From contig CANPZW010000006.1 of the NCBI GenBank assembly GCA_947589385.1, forward strand, positions 28,748-92,747: a DNA stretch of 64,000 bases. Reading direction: 5' to 3'. This DNA is from an uncultured Clostridia bacterium. Its GTDB lineage: Bacteria > Bacillota > Clostridia > Christensenellales > Borkfalkiaceae. The position numbers and the translations under genes are program-made. The number at the start of each line of letters is the position of its first letter. The stretch's first letter is position 1. Positions 41,901-49,910 of this stretch are shown piece after piece. The notes beneath the pieces were generated by a model, which saw only the letters and a program-made list of their open reading frames with translations, was not told the DNA's origin and did not search any database.

Positions 41901-44900
41901 GAATAAGCATATAGCTGCCCGCTTCGGTTGCGGTGAACTTATAAGTTCTGGTATAGTAATCCTGACTTAACTCTACCTTTTCTTCCTTATCCGCAGTCAA
42001 AGCCGTAGGCTCGGAATGGTTGATTGTGAAGCGAAGCTTAGGATAGCTTGTCGAGGTTGAATCATATAAGAACAGTAATTCAACTTTCTCATCCTTTTCA
42101 AGCGTCAGCGTTACTCTTCTGTAATAAGTGCTGCTTGTAGATATTGAAAGCGTTTCAAAGCCCTCTTCACCGGATCTTAATACCCTAATTTGTCCGGGGT
42201 CTGTTGTAGCGCTTGTTGAGTGGTTTATCGTAAGCATATATTTACCGGCTTCGGTTGCGGTGAACGAATAAGCCGCCGTAATTTTATCTTTCGAGAAATT
42301 AAATTCCGTTGCCTTATTCAGTTCGGCAGATGCGAACTCAACTGCGTTTATTAAGCAATTTACGGTAAACGTCGCGGTAGTGGATCTGGTTAATGTGAAT
42401 ATAACGGGCACGCCTTTCTTAGCGTAGAATACGTTGGATGCGGCATACCTTGTAGCAGTATAGCTACTAATCAAATCATCGGTAGCGCCGTCCATACCGA
42501 CAGTGAAATATCTGATATTGGAAGTTGAACTTGCACTGAACGTATAGTATCCGTCTTTTTCAGCCGTAAACGAACGATAGTATATAGGATTTGTATTGTT
42601 TATCGTTATGGAAGCCGATTCGCCCGCAGTAAATGCAGTAAACTGAGCTTCGGTTACTTTACAGGTAATGTTTTCAGCATAGCCAGACGAACCTGTAAAA
42701 TCTATATTGATATACTGAGTTGCGCCGGCTTTCATATAAATGTAAGCTTCAACTGTCTTTCTTTCTGCAGAAGCCGTACCGACAAGAATGCTGGTAGAAG
42801 TTGCGCCATACCCTACCGAAACGTTCCTCAAATCACTTTCAGATGTCAAAGTGATTGCGTACAAACCGTCTTTTTCTGCCTTAAACAACCTTGTTTCAGA
42901 TTTATGACTTGTACTGAACGAGAAAGTAAAATCTTTATTCAGTTCCACATCTGAAATTCTATTGATTTTAACAGAGGACATTGAAGTATATGGAGTACTG
43001 TTGCTATGACGTTCCCATTCTATGTTAAACTTATCGTCCTCTTTCAAAATCAATTTTGTGGTTAATTTGGTGCTGGAAGACGATGCAACGCTTGTATCGT
43101 TGACATATAGCGACAATGCTTCAGTATTACTGGTAAAAGAAGTAATAGCAAATTCATAAGTGCCCGCAGGCAATTTGTAGTAGATACGCGCCGTCTTTAC
43201 ATCCGGCATATCCGGATGTCTGAACGATATAGGCAGATAGTTTACTGTGCCGTCCGTCTTTATATTATCAAAATTTATGGGTTCAAGACTTGCAGTACCC
43301 GTTTTTGCCGCAGAGCCTTCCCTTTGGAATTTAATGGTTTTTGCGCCTTCGGGAACATAAATCGCGCCTTCACCTCTTTTACTATTAGTAGAACCTGTGC
43401 TATGGACGCCATTGCTTAAACTGTATTGATCGGAATTACCGTCAACAGTAACAACGATAGAACTATAACTGTTTAAGTCAATACCTACCATATACCAGCC
43501 GGCAGGCACATTCAAACGCAGCGTTTTGGTTACATACAAGTCACTGCTCTCGCCGAAGTCTATATCCAGCTTACCAGCTTCGCCTGTGCCGAGTGAACGT
43601 TCCATATCGAAATTACCCGTGAAGGTTTCCTCATGGGTATTGCCACTGACAGTGAACGTCAGTTCTGTGGCGCTTGTAAACACGTAGGCGTTGATTACTT
43701 CAACGTAGTCTTTGTCGCCTTCCACTGCCAAAGTTACGGCGTATTCGATTTTCTGTCCCGCGTGGTTTGTGCCGCTATATCCGAAGTATGGCGTAAACGT
43801 GATTTCGCCGGCGCCGCTGGTTCTGTTTATTTTACCAGTGCCGAGCGCTTTGCCGTTTAATACGGGTTCGCCGTCGATTTTTGCAATTACTTTAAACGTT
43901 ACGTCGGGTAAGCCGCGCTCGTCTTTTTCAAGTAACGCGCCTCGGTTTATGTTTAACTTGATTGTCCTTACTACGCCGTATTTGACTTCTTTTATGTCCT
44001 CACCTTCGGGATTATCGTATGTATATACTACGTCCTGCGTGAGTACGTCCAATTCAATATGTTTTACGCCCGCTTCTACAAGCTCTGCATGCCATGCGCC
44101 GAAATCCTTGACTTCTTCGTTAGCAAATTCCTGTGCGGGCTTATAATACGCGTTATATATATTGATTTCAAGCTGCTCTACGCCGCACTTGCATTTGCCC
44201 GAAAATCCGAAGTCATGCGCCTCTTCATTGGATTTTTCGTCGCCGCCATCCTCGCAGGTAGCCGCATGCCAGTGCTTATTCTGGTCAACCGTCCAAGCCT
44301 CGCTGAATACATGCCTATGGTAGTGGCAAGTCGAGCAATTTCCGTCTGCATCGAACTCGTGGTTGCCCAATTCACTCTTCATGTTCTGATGCGTACACGT
44401 AGCCGCATGCCAATGCTGGGTTTCGCTGGTCGTCCAACCTTCCTCATAGCTATGCTCATGTCCGATTTCATAATCACACACGTCGCAATAACCGTTTTGG
44501 TTCTCGTCAACGTGAGCCCCAAATTCGGATTTTTCAGTCTGGTGCGAACAGATTGCATCGTGCCAGTGATTATTCTTATCCGTGGACCATTCCTTAGCAT
44601 AACGGTGTTTGTGCTCTACCGCTTTATGGCAGGTATCGCATTCCCCGTCCTCATCGATGTCCTCGTGCTCAGCATAGCTTCCCTTCTCGTTTGTGTGCGA
44701 GCAGGTTGCTTCGTGCCAATGGTGCGTTTCGTCCGACGTCCAGTCGTCCGCAAATGTATGTTCGTGACCTACGTCATAACTGCAGACATCGCATTTGCCG
44801 TCCTGGTTAGCGTCAACGTGCGCCGCCTTGTCCTTGACTTCGTCCGTGTCGTCGCATTTGGGTGCATGCCAATGATAGTCGGAGTCCGTTGTCCACGACT

Positions 44901-45009
44901 CTGACCATGTGTGCTCGTGCGGGTTGCATGCCGTTAATGCGGCAGCAAGGCAAACCGTGCAGACCAAAGCGAAAAACAGAGACAAAATCGCTCTGAATTT
45001 CCTTCTCAT
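38983..45009 (-). CDS. giant repeat lipoprotein, 2008 residues, with HWH/Cys modules
   Basis: Lipoprotein signal ending ALTAC (Cys28). Residues about 32-285 hold five His/Cys-rich modules of about 50 residues: H-x-H-x-[FWY]-x3-W, HWHxAxC, a DxNxDG loop and CDxC, suited to bind zinc and calcium. Two unrecognised beta domains follow (about 290-690). Eleven beta-sandwich repeats of about 100 residues (about 695-1820) follow, each with the core NxxYYSFTAxxAGxYALxLxS and a closing NFxVEYDTP. An FN3-like domain (about 1823-1890) and a unique C-terminal domain end the protein. It is likely a long surface stalk or adhesin. It has its own promoter and a hairpin-rich leader. Confidence 0.88.
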   Translation of the reverse strand: MRRKFRAILSLFFALVCTVCLAAALTACNPHEHTWSESWTTDSDYHWHAPKCDDTDEVKDKAAHVDANQDGKCDVCSYDVGHEHTFADDWTSDETHHWHEATCSHTNEKGSYAEHEDIDEDGECDTCHKAVEHKHRYAKEWSTDKNNHWHDAICSHQTEKSEFGAHVDENQNGYCDVCDYEIGHEHSYEEGWTTSETQHWHAATCTHQNMKSELGNHEFDADGNCSTCHYHRHVFSEAWTVDQNKHWHAATCEDGGDEKSNEEAHDFGFSGKCKCGVEQLEINIYNAYYKPAQEFANEEVKDFGAWHAELVEAGVKHIELDVLTQDVVYTYDNPEGEDIKEVKYGVVRTIKLNINRGALLEKDERGLPDVTFKVIAKIDGEPVLNGKALGTGKINRTSGAGEITFTPYFGYSGTNHAGQKIEYAVTLAVEGDKDYVEVINAYVFTSATELTFTVSGNTHEETFTGNFDMERSLGTGEAGKLDIDFGESSDLYVTKTLRLNVPAGWYMVGIDLNSYSSIVVTVDGNSDQYSLSNGVHSTGSTNSKRGEGAIYVPEGAKTIKFQREGSAAKTGTASLEPINFDNIKTDGTVNYLPISFRHPDMPDVKTARIYYKLPAGTYEFAITSFTSNTEALSLYVNDTSVASSSSTKLTTKLILKEDDKFNIEWERHSNSTPYTSMSSVKINRISDVELNKDFTFSFSTSHKSETRLFKAEKDGLYAITLTSESDLRNVSVGYGATSTSILVGTASAERKTVEAYIYMKAGATQYINIDFTGSSGYAENITCKVTEAQFTAFTAGESASITINNTNPIYYRSFTAEKDGYYTFSASSTSNIRYFTVGMDGATDDLISSYTATRYAASNVFYAKKGVPVIFTLTRSTTATFTVNCLINAVEFASAELNKATEFNFSKDKITAAYSFTATEAGKYMLTINHSTSATTDPGQIRVLRSGEEGFETLSISTSSTYYRRVTLTLEKDEKVELLFLYDSTSTSYPKLRFTINHSEPTALTADKEEKVELSQDYYTRTYKFTATEAGSYMLILSASNLNYVDVLNGEGGRIWGNSTRNLTFINVFIALDKDEELTLVFEYNYPLLKALEIKLTLNKIVSEDLTANKTQDVTLGNGKAIKSFSFTAIDEAYYGIVLSSETSLSGVQIINGETGANIVTKITSSTIKISITNYKLTASQKINFLIVYDGSSEVSLKFRVEYDTPTALTANKDVEITFSAENNVEYYSFTVEKAGAYAVVLTSETDLKNVQVYNAATNSSVGLISTTSKYYVTTSTLATAGKVNFLVKYNSNENYPKVNFRVEYDTPAEMTVNEDKTIEFSKDNLAEYYTFTATEAGTYMRVLTTETDLKNLQIVNAETGASILTKVASTKKSDLTRVTMTVGQKISFLIYYNITEAPETFPTINFRMEYRNATELTVNTDTEVKFTEEQNVVYLSFTATDANYYTLVLNAEENISNVKIENAKTSANYGTVTDAKFLSYNKLKLTAEEKITFLIYFDGSENYPTFKFRVEYDTPKALTVNTTQKITFSATNNAEYYSFTASEAAVYALVLTSETSLNNVSVVNLANSNDLFAITTEDKGKVYISTTTKLTTSNPLNFEVLYKGNENHPVVNLTMVYNKPTEMTANTDTSVTFAAGKNVEYLSFTAAEAGQYALQLTSDTSLKNIQVYNEDTGASIIDNIAETKAKVLVSSVTKFTQGGKLVMAVAYNGAGSYPTVKVNMIKEQETTALNFGANTVTFAVGTHVKTVSYLSAEAASVMFGFSAESGLTDVKVYNGTTGAALTLTDGKTATQEIKVNTPFVMIITYTGSTELNLTVTVMGLLSAPANLKLEGYTLLTWDAVPNATKYKVTWKGGTGETTKTYYNIPSFSLTMTPPDYTVTAVDETGKYGDSGAAKVTGKDLWYYLTNKIIVTVKVPEGFPATLSLLKLQTSKASNASTFVSNMVAAAIVEVTGQGEYTCNVPLAGASGNDKVYLRIDPSTLPEGYTCQMTGQISGGKDVEQLLEITKA

Positions 45010-45050
45010 TTTCTTCTCCTTTTTATTTGATTTTTTTCTGTAATCAGAAG

Positions 45051-45107
45051 CATATTCATTTTTTACTCAATAATCGGATGCGCATTTCCTATTATTGAAT
45101 GAATATA
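45051..45107 (-). promoter_or_regulatory. long interrupted hairpin in the leader of the giant lipoprotein gene
   Basis: CATATTCAT (45051-45059) plus TCAATAAT (45067-45074) pair with ATTATTGA (45091-45098) plus ATGAATATA (45099-45107): 16 of 17 positions, with a 7-base bulge on one side. It is transcribed as the 5' leader and could affect mRNA stability or translation. Confidence 0.55.
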
Positions 45108-45114
45108 CATTTTA

Positions 45115-45143
45115 TTTATATCACTTTTTTGGCGCTTAGTCAA
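45115..45143 (-). promoter_or_regulatory. promoter of the giant lipoprotein gene
   Basis: Minus strand TTGACT (45143-45138), 17 bases, TATAAA (45120-45115). The predicted leader is about 100 bases. Confidence 0.8.
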
Positions 45144-45277
45144 GTACTTAGTTAAAATTAGAGCGGTAAAATTTATAAAATGCGAGCTGAAACGGCAAAA
45201 TAAGTAATTTTTTACAAAAATAAGCGTGTAAACCGTAGATTGCGCCCGATAAGTGACATGCTATTCATAATACAAAA

Positions 45278-45307
45278 ATACGGCGAAGATGGAACGCTTC
45301 GCCGTAT
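45278..45307 (-). terminator. terminator of the MoxR/VWA operon
   Basis: ATACGGCGAAG and CTTCGCCGTAT pair perfectly around an 8-base loop; TTTTT follows on the minus strand. Located 18 bp after the stop codon at 45325. Confidence 0.9.
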
Positions 45308-45324
45308 AGATTTAAAATTTTATA

Positions 45325-47085
45325 TTACGAATAATAACCGCAAAATACAAGCCACATATTATCCTCACTTGAACTTAAACCCGGGAAGCCATCATTTTCT
45401 CTTGATTGTTCCGCAATTCCGTAGCCGTCGTTAAAAACAGCTTCTGTTGTTGCGTATGCTTCGAGGAAGACCTGCAATTCCGCATTTACAGGCACAGCGC
45501 CTTCATTGTTGCCGTATCCTGTGTACGTGCTGACAAAGTTGGTATAGTCGTAATACTTGCCCTTATAGGATATTCTGAAGCGTATCAAGGGATTTGTAAA
45601 TCCGCCTTGCTCCACGCGCGTAGGTCTATTGTTTGCATCAACACCATACGTATATAAAGCTTCGCAATCCTTATTGAACTTAGCAAATAATATGGGACCG
45701 TATCCGTCCGTTTCGGCATACAAGTCTTTATCATACAGATGATAGAAGCCGTCGCCGCCATCGCCCATAGCGCATGAACCGTCGCCGTCGGTGTCAAACC
45801 AGGCGTCGCCCTCGTCAAATTTGCCGTTGCCGTTGGTATCACGCCAGCAATCGCCGTTGGTATCCCAAATGTTGTTTTTATTGGTATCCTTATAGTAATC
45901 TATACCGGGAGTATAATGGCCGTCGCCGTTAGTATCCCACCATTCGTCATCAACAGTACATATACCGTCGCCGTTAATGTCCATCCACTCGTCGCCGCTG
46001 TCCAATACGCCGTTGCCGTTGGTATCCGTCCATTCGGCGGAGTCGTAAATGCCATTGCCGTTAGTGTCCGTCCATTGCAACTTAATGGAGTCATACATTT
46101 TGTCTTCGGCACCTGTCCAATAATCTTTGATACCTTCAGTCAAAAGAACATTCTTCGAATCCTTGTAATTATATCTCCATTCGCCCATAGGCTGCATTTG
46201 TGCAAAAGGACCGTGGGGAGATACTTCTTCGTAAATTATTCCTCCGCCTTCATAAGTGCCTTCAAGCTTGATAGTGAAATCTACGGTTACAGGATAAGAA
46301 CCCGTACAGTCGGCATGAAGCCCGAACGTCCACGTAGCACCCATTCCTTCCTCTTCGTCTATATTTTCTCTCGCTATTGATAGTTCAAACTTAAAGTTTT
46401 TGGTAAAGGTCGAACTTCTGCCGCCGTCGTTATAAACCTTGGCTATCGGATTCTTCCAAGCGAAAGTACCGTTGTGGTAATCCATAATAGGATTAATCTC
46501 GTTTGCGTTTACATCGACCCAGGATTGTATGGAATACTTACCGGGAGTAGAGGGAGCATACATATAGTAAACTCTATGGTCGCGCGAATTAAGCTTAGTC
46601 CTGTATGTACCGGTACGGGTTATGGTAATGCATGAATACAGACCGGAACCCGTTCCTCTCGTGGGGATTATAGGCAAAAGTTCAATTATAAGATTTCTGT
46701 GGTCGTTATCGGCAGTGAGGTCGTTGGGGTCGTAAGTATATTGTTCGGGCACGTCGGAAAGGGTTACGGTGTAATCCCCGTCAAGTTCCCTTGAAGCTAC
46801 GCCCAAAGCATTGAATTTTTCATCAAACAAACCGTCCTCGCCAGACCATTGCGCATGAATTTCGGTTTCGGGGTGGAATCTTTGCCCTTCGCATACCAAC
46901 GTTACGGTAAATATAATTTTGCCGTCGTCAACGGGGGGCTCATCCGGCGGAGTAGTTGTCCCGCCCCCATCACCACCAGCATCCGGAGGCACAATAGGGG
47001 GATTATAAACGCCATTGCACCCTGTGACCGCAAATACTGCCACAAGCATTAAAGAAAGAAGTATCAATAAAAACTTTTTCATCAC
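45325..47085 (-). CDS. lipoprotein with calcium-loop repeats, coupled to the VWA gene
   Basis: 586 residues. Lipoprotein signal ending AVTGC (Cys23), then a Pro/Gly/Asp linker. Residues about 337-450 contain seven repeats of the type DTNGNGxxDxxDEW, each with the DxNxDG pattern of EF-hand, dockerin or thrombospondin-type calcium loops. The rest is beta-rich and unrecognised. Its start overlaps the stop of the VWA gene by 4 bp (ATGATG), so it is translated together with the MoxR/VWA machinery. That coupling suggests it is a substrate or partner of the machine, which is inference. Confidence 0.85.
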   Translation of the reverse strand: MMKKFLLILLSLMLVAVFAVTGCNGVYNPPIVPPDAGGDGGGTTTPPDEPPVDDGKIIFTVTLVCEGQRFHPETEIHAQWSGEDGLFDEKFNALGVASRELDGDYTVTLSDVPEQYTYDPNDLTADNDHRNLIIELLPIIPTRGTGSGLYSCITITRTGTYRTKLNSRDHRVYYMYAPSTPGKYSIQSWVDVNANEINPIMDYHNGTFAWKNPIAKVYNDGGRSSTFTKNFKFELSIARENIDEEEGMGATWTFGLHADCTGSYPVTVDFTIKLEGTYEGGGIIYEEVSPHGPFAQMQPMGEWRYNYKDSKNVLLTEGIKDYWTGAEDKMYDSIKLQWTDTNGNGIYDSAEWTDTNGNGVLDSGDEWMDINGDGICTVDDEWWDTNGDGHYTPGIDYYKDTNKNNIWDTNGDCWRDTNGNGKFDEGDAWFDTDGDGSCAMGDGGDGFYHLYDKDLYAETDGYGPILFAKFNKDCEALYTYGVDANNRPTRVEQGGFTNPLIRFRISYKGKYYDYTNFVSTYTGYGNNEGAVPVNAELQVFLEAYATTEAVFNDGYGIAEQSRENDGFPGLSSSEDNMWLVFCGYYS

Positions 47086-49910
47086 TGATTACCTCCTGTT
47101 TTCTTTGAATCGGTCTTTTTAAATCCGCCGAAGAAGCTCTTAACGTCTTCCCACTTCAACTTTCTGACTACGATATCGACGATGTAAAGGACGATGCAGG
47201 CTATCAACAGTGGCATAGCCAAATCGACTTTGTATGTACCCATATCGTTTTCGTCGTTTACAATCGTAAGATTTCCGTCCATGCTTACTGTTCCTCTGCC
47301 GTTCACAGCTTTAAACAGAGCCGAAGCTTCGAACGAAGCAAATTCATCGTACTCGCTTGCATAAGAAATGTTCAAAGACGTCGTAGCCAAATAATCGATA
47401 CTCTGATATGTATAGGTTACCTTGACGTCATACTGACCTACGGCAAAACAGTTAAATTCATAGGAATAGTAATAACCTTCCTCAAGGTCAGTAAAAACTA
47501 CTTCTTCCTTTTTACCGTCCGGGTTAATCAGTTCCACCTTGGCGGTAGCTTTAAAGCGCGTAGTCTCGGGGATAACCTGTACCCTTGCGGTGTTTCCCGT
47601 CTTCAAAACTTCGAAAGTGTAAGGGTAGTCGGTCTTTTCGTCAGGCATGTTGGTTTCAAACACGCCTGCCAAGAAACCCGGTTTCAGACCCGAAACAGAA
47701 TCCCAACTCTTTATCCAATCACCCGTTAAGGCACTTGTAAAGGTGGAAACTTTGCCTTTGCCGTAATTCCAATACGAATACAGCGGAACTTCTTTGGTTT
47801 TTTGACTGCCCGGTTTTGTGTATGCAAGTTCAAGTACGTTCGTCGCGCTCGCTTTGGAGGCGCTGTTTACAAATCCCGAAACAGAAGGAATGTTGTCCTT
47901 ATTTATATTGTCAAGCGATTCGTCGATACGGCGGTTTACAACTACTTTCGTCTCTCTTTCAACCACCGTTTCCACAATATTATCAGCCATTTCGCCCCAA
48001 AGCTTATCATCTATTTCGCCATTGGACCCGGTCGCATTTATATAAGTGTAATTACCGTGACCGGCATTGGCAACGCCGTTAAGCAATTCATCTACGGAGG
48101 AATCGTGCCGATCGCCGCCCACCCCGACGACGGAAGTTACGATGTCATCTTCATACATATCCGCGGCAATCTGTACGGGATTATCTTTTTCATCATATTT
48201 CAGACCGTCGGTAATAAGTATTAATTGCTTATCGCTGTAAGGAAGGTCTTTTATAAGATTATGAGCCGCTTCAAGACCTTTACCGATGATCGTACCTTGA
48301 GTTCCGTCGAGGGAGTTAATCCTGTCGATTATATCCCCCGGGTTGGTGAGCGGTCTGGGCTGCTGTACGATTTTGACTTCGCCGAAGAAAGTTACTATAC
48401 AAATCTGGTCGTTGCTCTGCAACATATTAACCAGCTTCGTAGCCACGTTCTTTGCCGCATCAAGGCGATGGCCTTGATTCATGCTTCGCGACGAGTCTAT
48501 AACAATCGTATAAAGTCTCGGTTCATCGTCACTCTTGCCGAAGCGAACGGGAAGCATATTGTCAAGCGCTTTCAATTCGGGTTTATCACTAGTCTGAATT
48601 TGCAGGTTACCCATTGTAACCAAACTTTTTCCGAGAGACGAAACAACAGTGTCGAGATTGTTAACAAACTCGGTCGGATTCATTACCGACATAGGATACC
48701 CGAATCCGTCCGAACCATATTCATCATTGACTGCTGTTATATCCACGTTGGCAAGGACTATTTCGTCGTACTTGCAAAGCAGTTCGACGCTTGAAGGAAC
48801 ATCTATGTTATTGTAGTAGATATTCACTTTGTCGTTGTCGGCATATTGATTTATGAATTTTATCTTTATGTCGTCCGGAGTATGACGGTCGTTTTCATAT
48901 ACGTCTATGCTGGCATTCGGTGCGTACTGCTCGACAAGCGCCGTACAGTCATTCCAAGAGCCGGCGACTGCGAGAACCTTTATTTCATCGGAGACCTTCT
49001 GCGTAAAATAATATTCGTTATTATATGCGCTTTTATCGTTGGAGATATTGCCTTCCGCCGGTTCTACATAGTCGATGGAAACTTTATAAGTATATGAGCC
49101 GCCGCGGGAAGTGTCAAGGTCGAAACTTACGGCGTTATTGCCTGCGGTGAGCGCGACTGTTCTCTCACGGATTTTGGAATCGTCGCGGTAAAGCCCCATA
49201 ATGACTTCCGTGTCGATTGTAGATTGTACGCTTACCGTAGCCGTTTCCTCGGAGTTGAGGAATACGGACTTTTTGTATTCCACGCCCGATATTTGGATTT
49301 CGCGCGTTTCTTCGCTTATGTTGTCGTCGAGGAAAATGGCGTCAACCTTTACGTCGTGCGTTTCGAGGATATCTATGGCGCGTTTCATCGCGTAGGTGTC
49401 CGTTTCGTCCGTCTGTTTGCCGTCCGTAATAAGCACGATACGTTTTATTACGTCATCATCAAACAACGAACCCGTATATTCCAAAGCCTCGGCGATATTT
49501 GTTTCGCTGTTATCCACCTGGGATTCCTTTACGCTTTTGATATCCTGCGGCTTGCCCAAATCGCTTACAAGCTCGTAATCCTTGCCGAAGCAGACAAGTC
49601 CGAGTTTCGAATTGCGGGGCAATTCAAGCCTGGAAATATACTCGTCTATTTTATCCAAATTTTTGTTTGCGGAATACGAAACGTCCGCAACGACATAAAT
49701 ATCCGTTTCGGTCAAGACCGAAGTTATGCTGGTCCCTGCTGCGGCAAAGGCGATTATAAACGCCATTACTATATGCATTATCTGGGAAGCGATATTATGT
49801 CCGTTTCTGTTATCTTTTCTTACAGCAAGTAAAAACGGTACCGTAAATAATACGATAAGCGGAATTGCTATCAATAAAAGATATACGTTATCGAAGTTGA
49901 TACTGCTCAT
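47082..49910 (-). CDS. membrane protein with two VWA domains
   Basis: 942 residues from ATG 49910, which overlaps the upstream gene by 23 bp. Two N-terminal membrane helices precede VWA domain 1 with MIDAS DVSYS (about residue 80) and ITDGKQTDET. VWA domain 2 has DSSRSMNQG and LITDGL. A beta-rich region follows, then a C-terminal membrane helix (IACIVLYIVDIVV) and a basic tail. VWA MIDAS sites bind Mg2+ and protein ligands. The layout resembles BatB/YegN-like proteins (VWA plus beta domains) found with MoxR. Confidence 0.9.
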   Translation of the reverse strand: MSSINFDNVYLLLIAIPLIVLFTVPFLLAVRKDNRNGHNIASQIMHIVMAFIIAFAAAGTSITSVLTETDIYVVADVSYSANKNLDKIDEYISRLELPRNSKLGLVCFGKDYELVSDLGKPQDIKSVKESQVDNSETNIAEALEYTGSLFDDDVIKRIVLITDGKQTDETDTYAMKRAIDILETHDVKVDAIFLDDNISEETREIQISGVEYKKSVFLNSEETATVSVQSTIDTEVIMGLYRDDSKIRERTVALTAGNNAVSFDLDTSRGGSYTYKVSIDYVEPAEGNISNDKSAYNNEYYFTQKVSDEIKVLAVAGSWNDCTALVEQYAPNASIDVYENDRHTPDDIKIKFINQYADNDKVNIYYNNIDVPSSVELLCKYDEIVLANVDITAVNDEYGSDGFGYPMSVMNPTEFVNNLDTVVSSLGKSLVTMGNLQIQTSDKPELKALDNMLPVRFGKSDDEPRLYTIVIDSSRSMNQGHRLDAAKNVATKLVNMLQSNDQICIVTFFGEVKIVQQPRPLTNPGDIIDRINSLDGTQGTIIGKGLEAAHNLIKDLPYSDKQLILITDGLKYDEKDNPVQIAADMYEDDIVTSVVGVGGDRHDSSVDELLNGVANAGHGNYTYINATGSNGEIDDKLWGEMADNIVETVVERETKVVVNRRIDESLDNINKDNIPSVSGFVNSASKASATNVLELAYTKPGSQKTKEVPLYSYWNYGKGKVSTFTSALTGDWIKSWDSVSGLKPGFLAGVFETNMPDEKTDYPYTFEVLKTGNTARVQVIPETTRFKATAKVELINPDGKKEEVVFTDLEEGYYYSYEFNCFAVGQYDVKVTYTYQSIDYLATTSLNISYASEYDEFASFEASALFKAVNGRGTVSMDGNLTIVNDENDMGTYKVDLAMPLLIACIVLYIVDIVVRKLKWEDVKSFFGGFKKTDSKKTGGNQ

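Larger units (their letters stand above)
45010..45324. other. intergenic leader and terminator region
   Basis: Holds the promoter of the giant gene (45115-45143), a leader hairpin (45051-45107) and the terminator of the VWA operon (45278-45307). No gene. Confidence 0.8.

Noticed and set aside
44059..44904. Hydrophobic open frame antisense to the HWH modules of the giant protein
   Set aside because: The hydrophobic look comes from reverse-reading His/Asp/Glu codons; no independent support.
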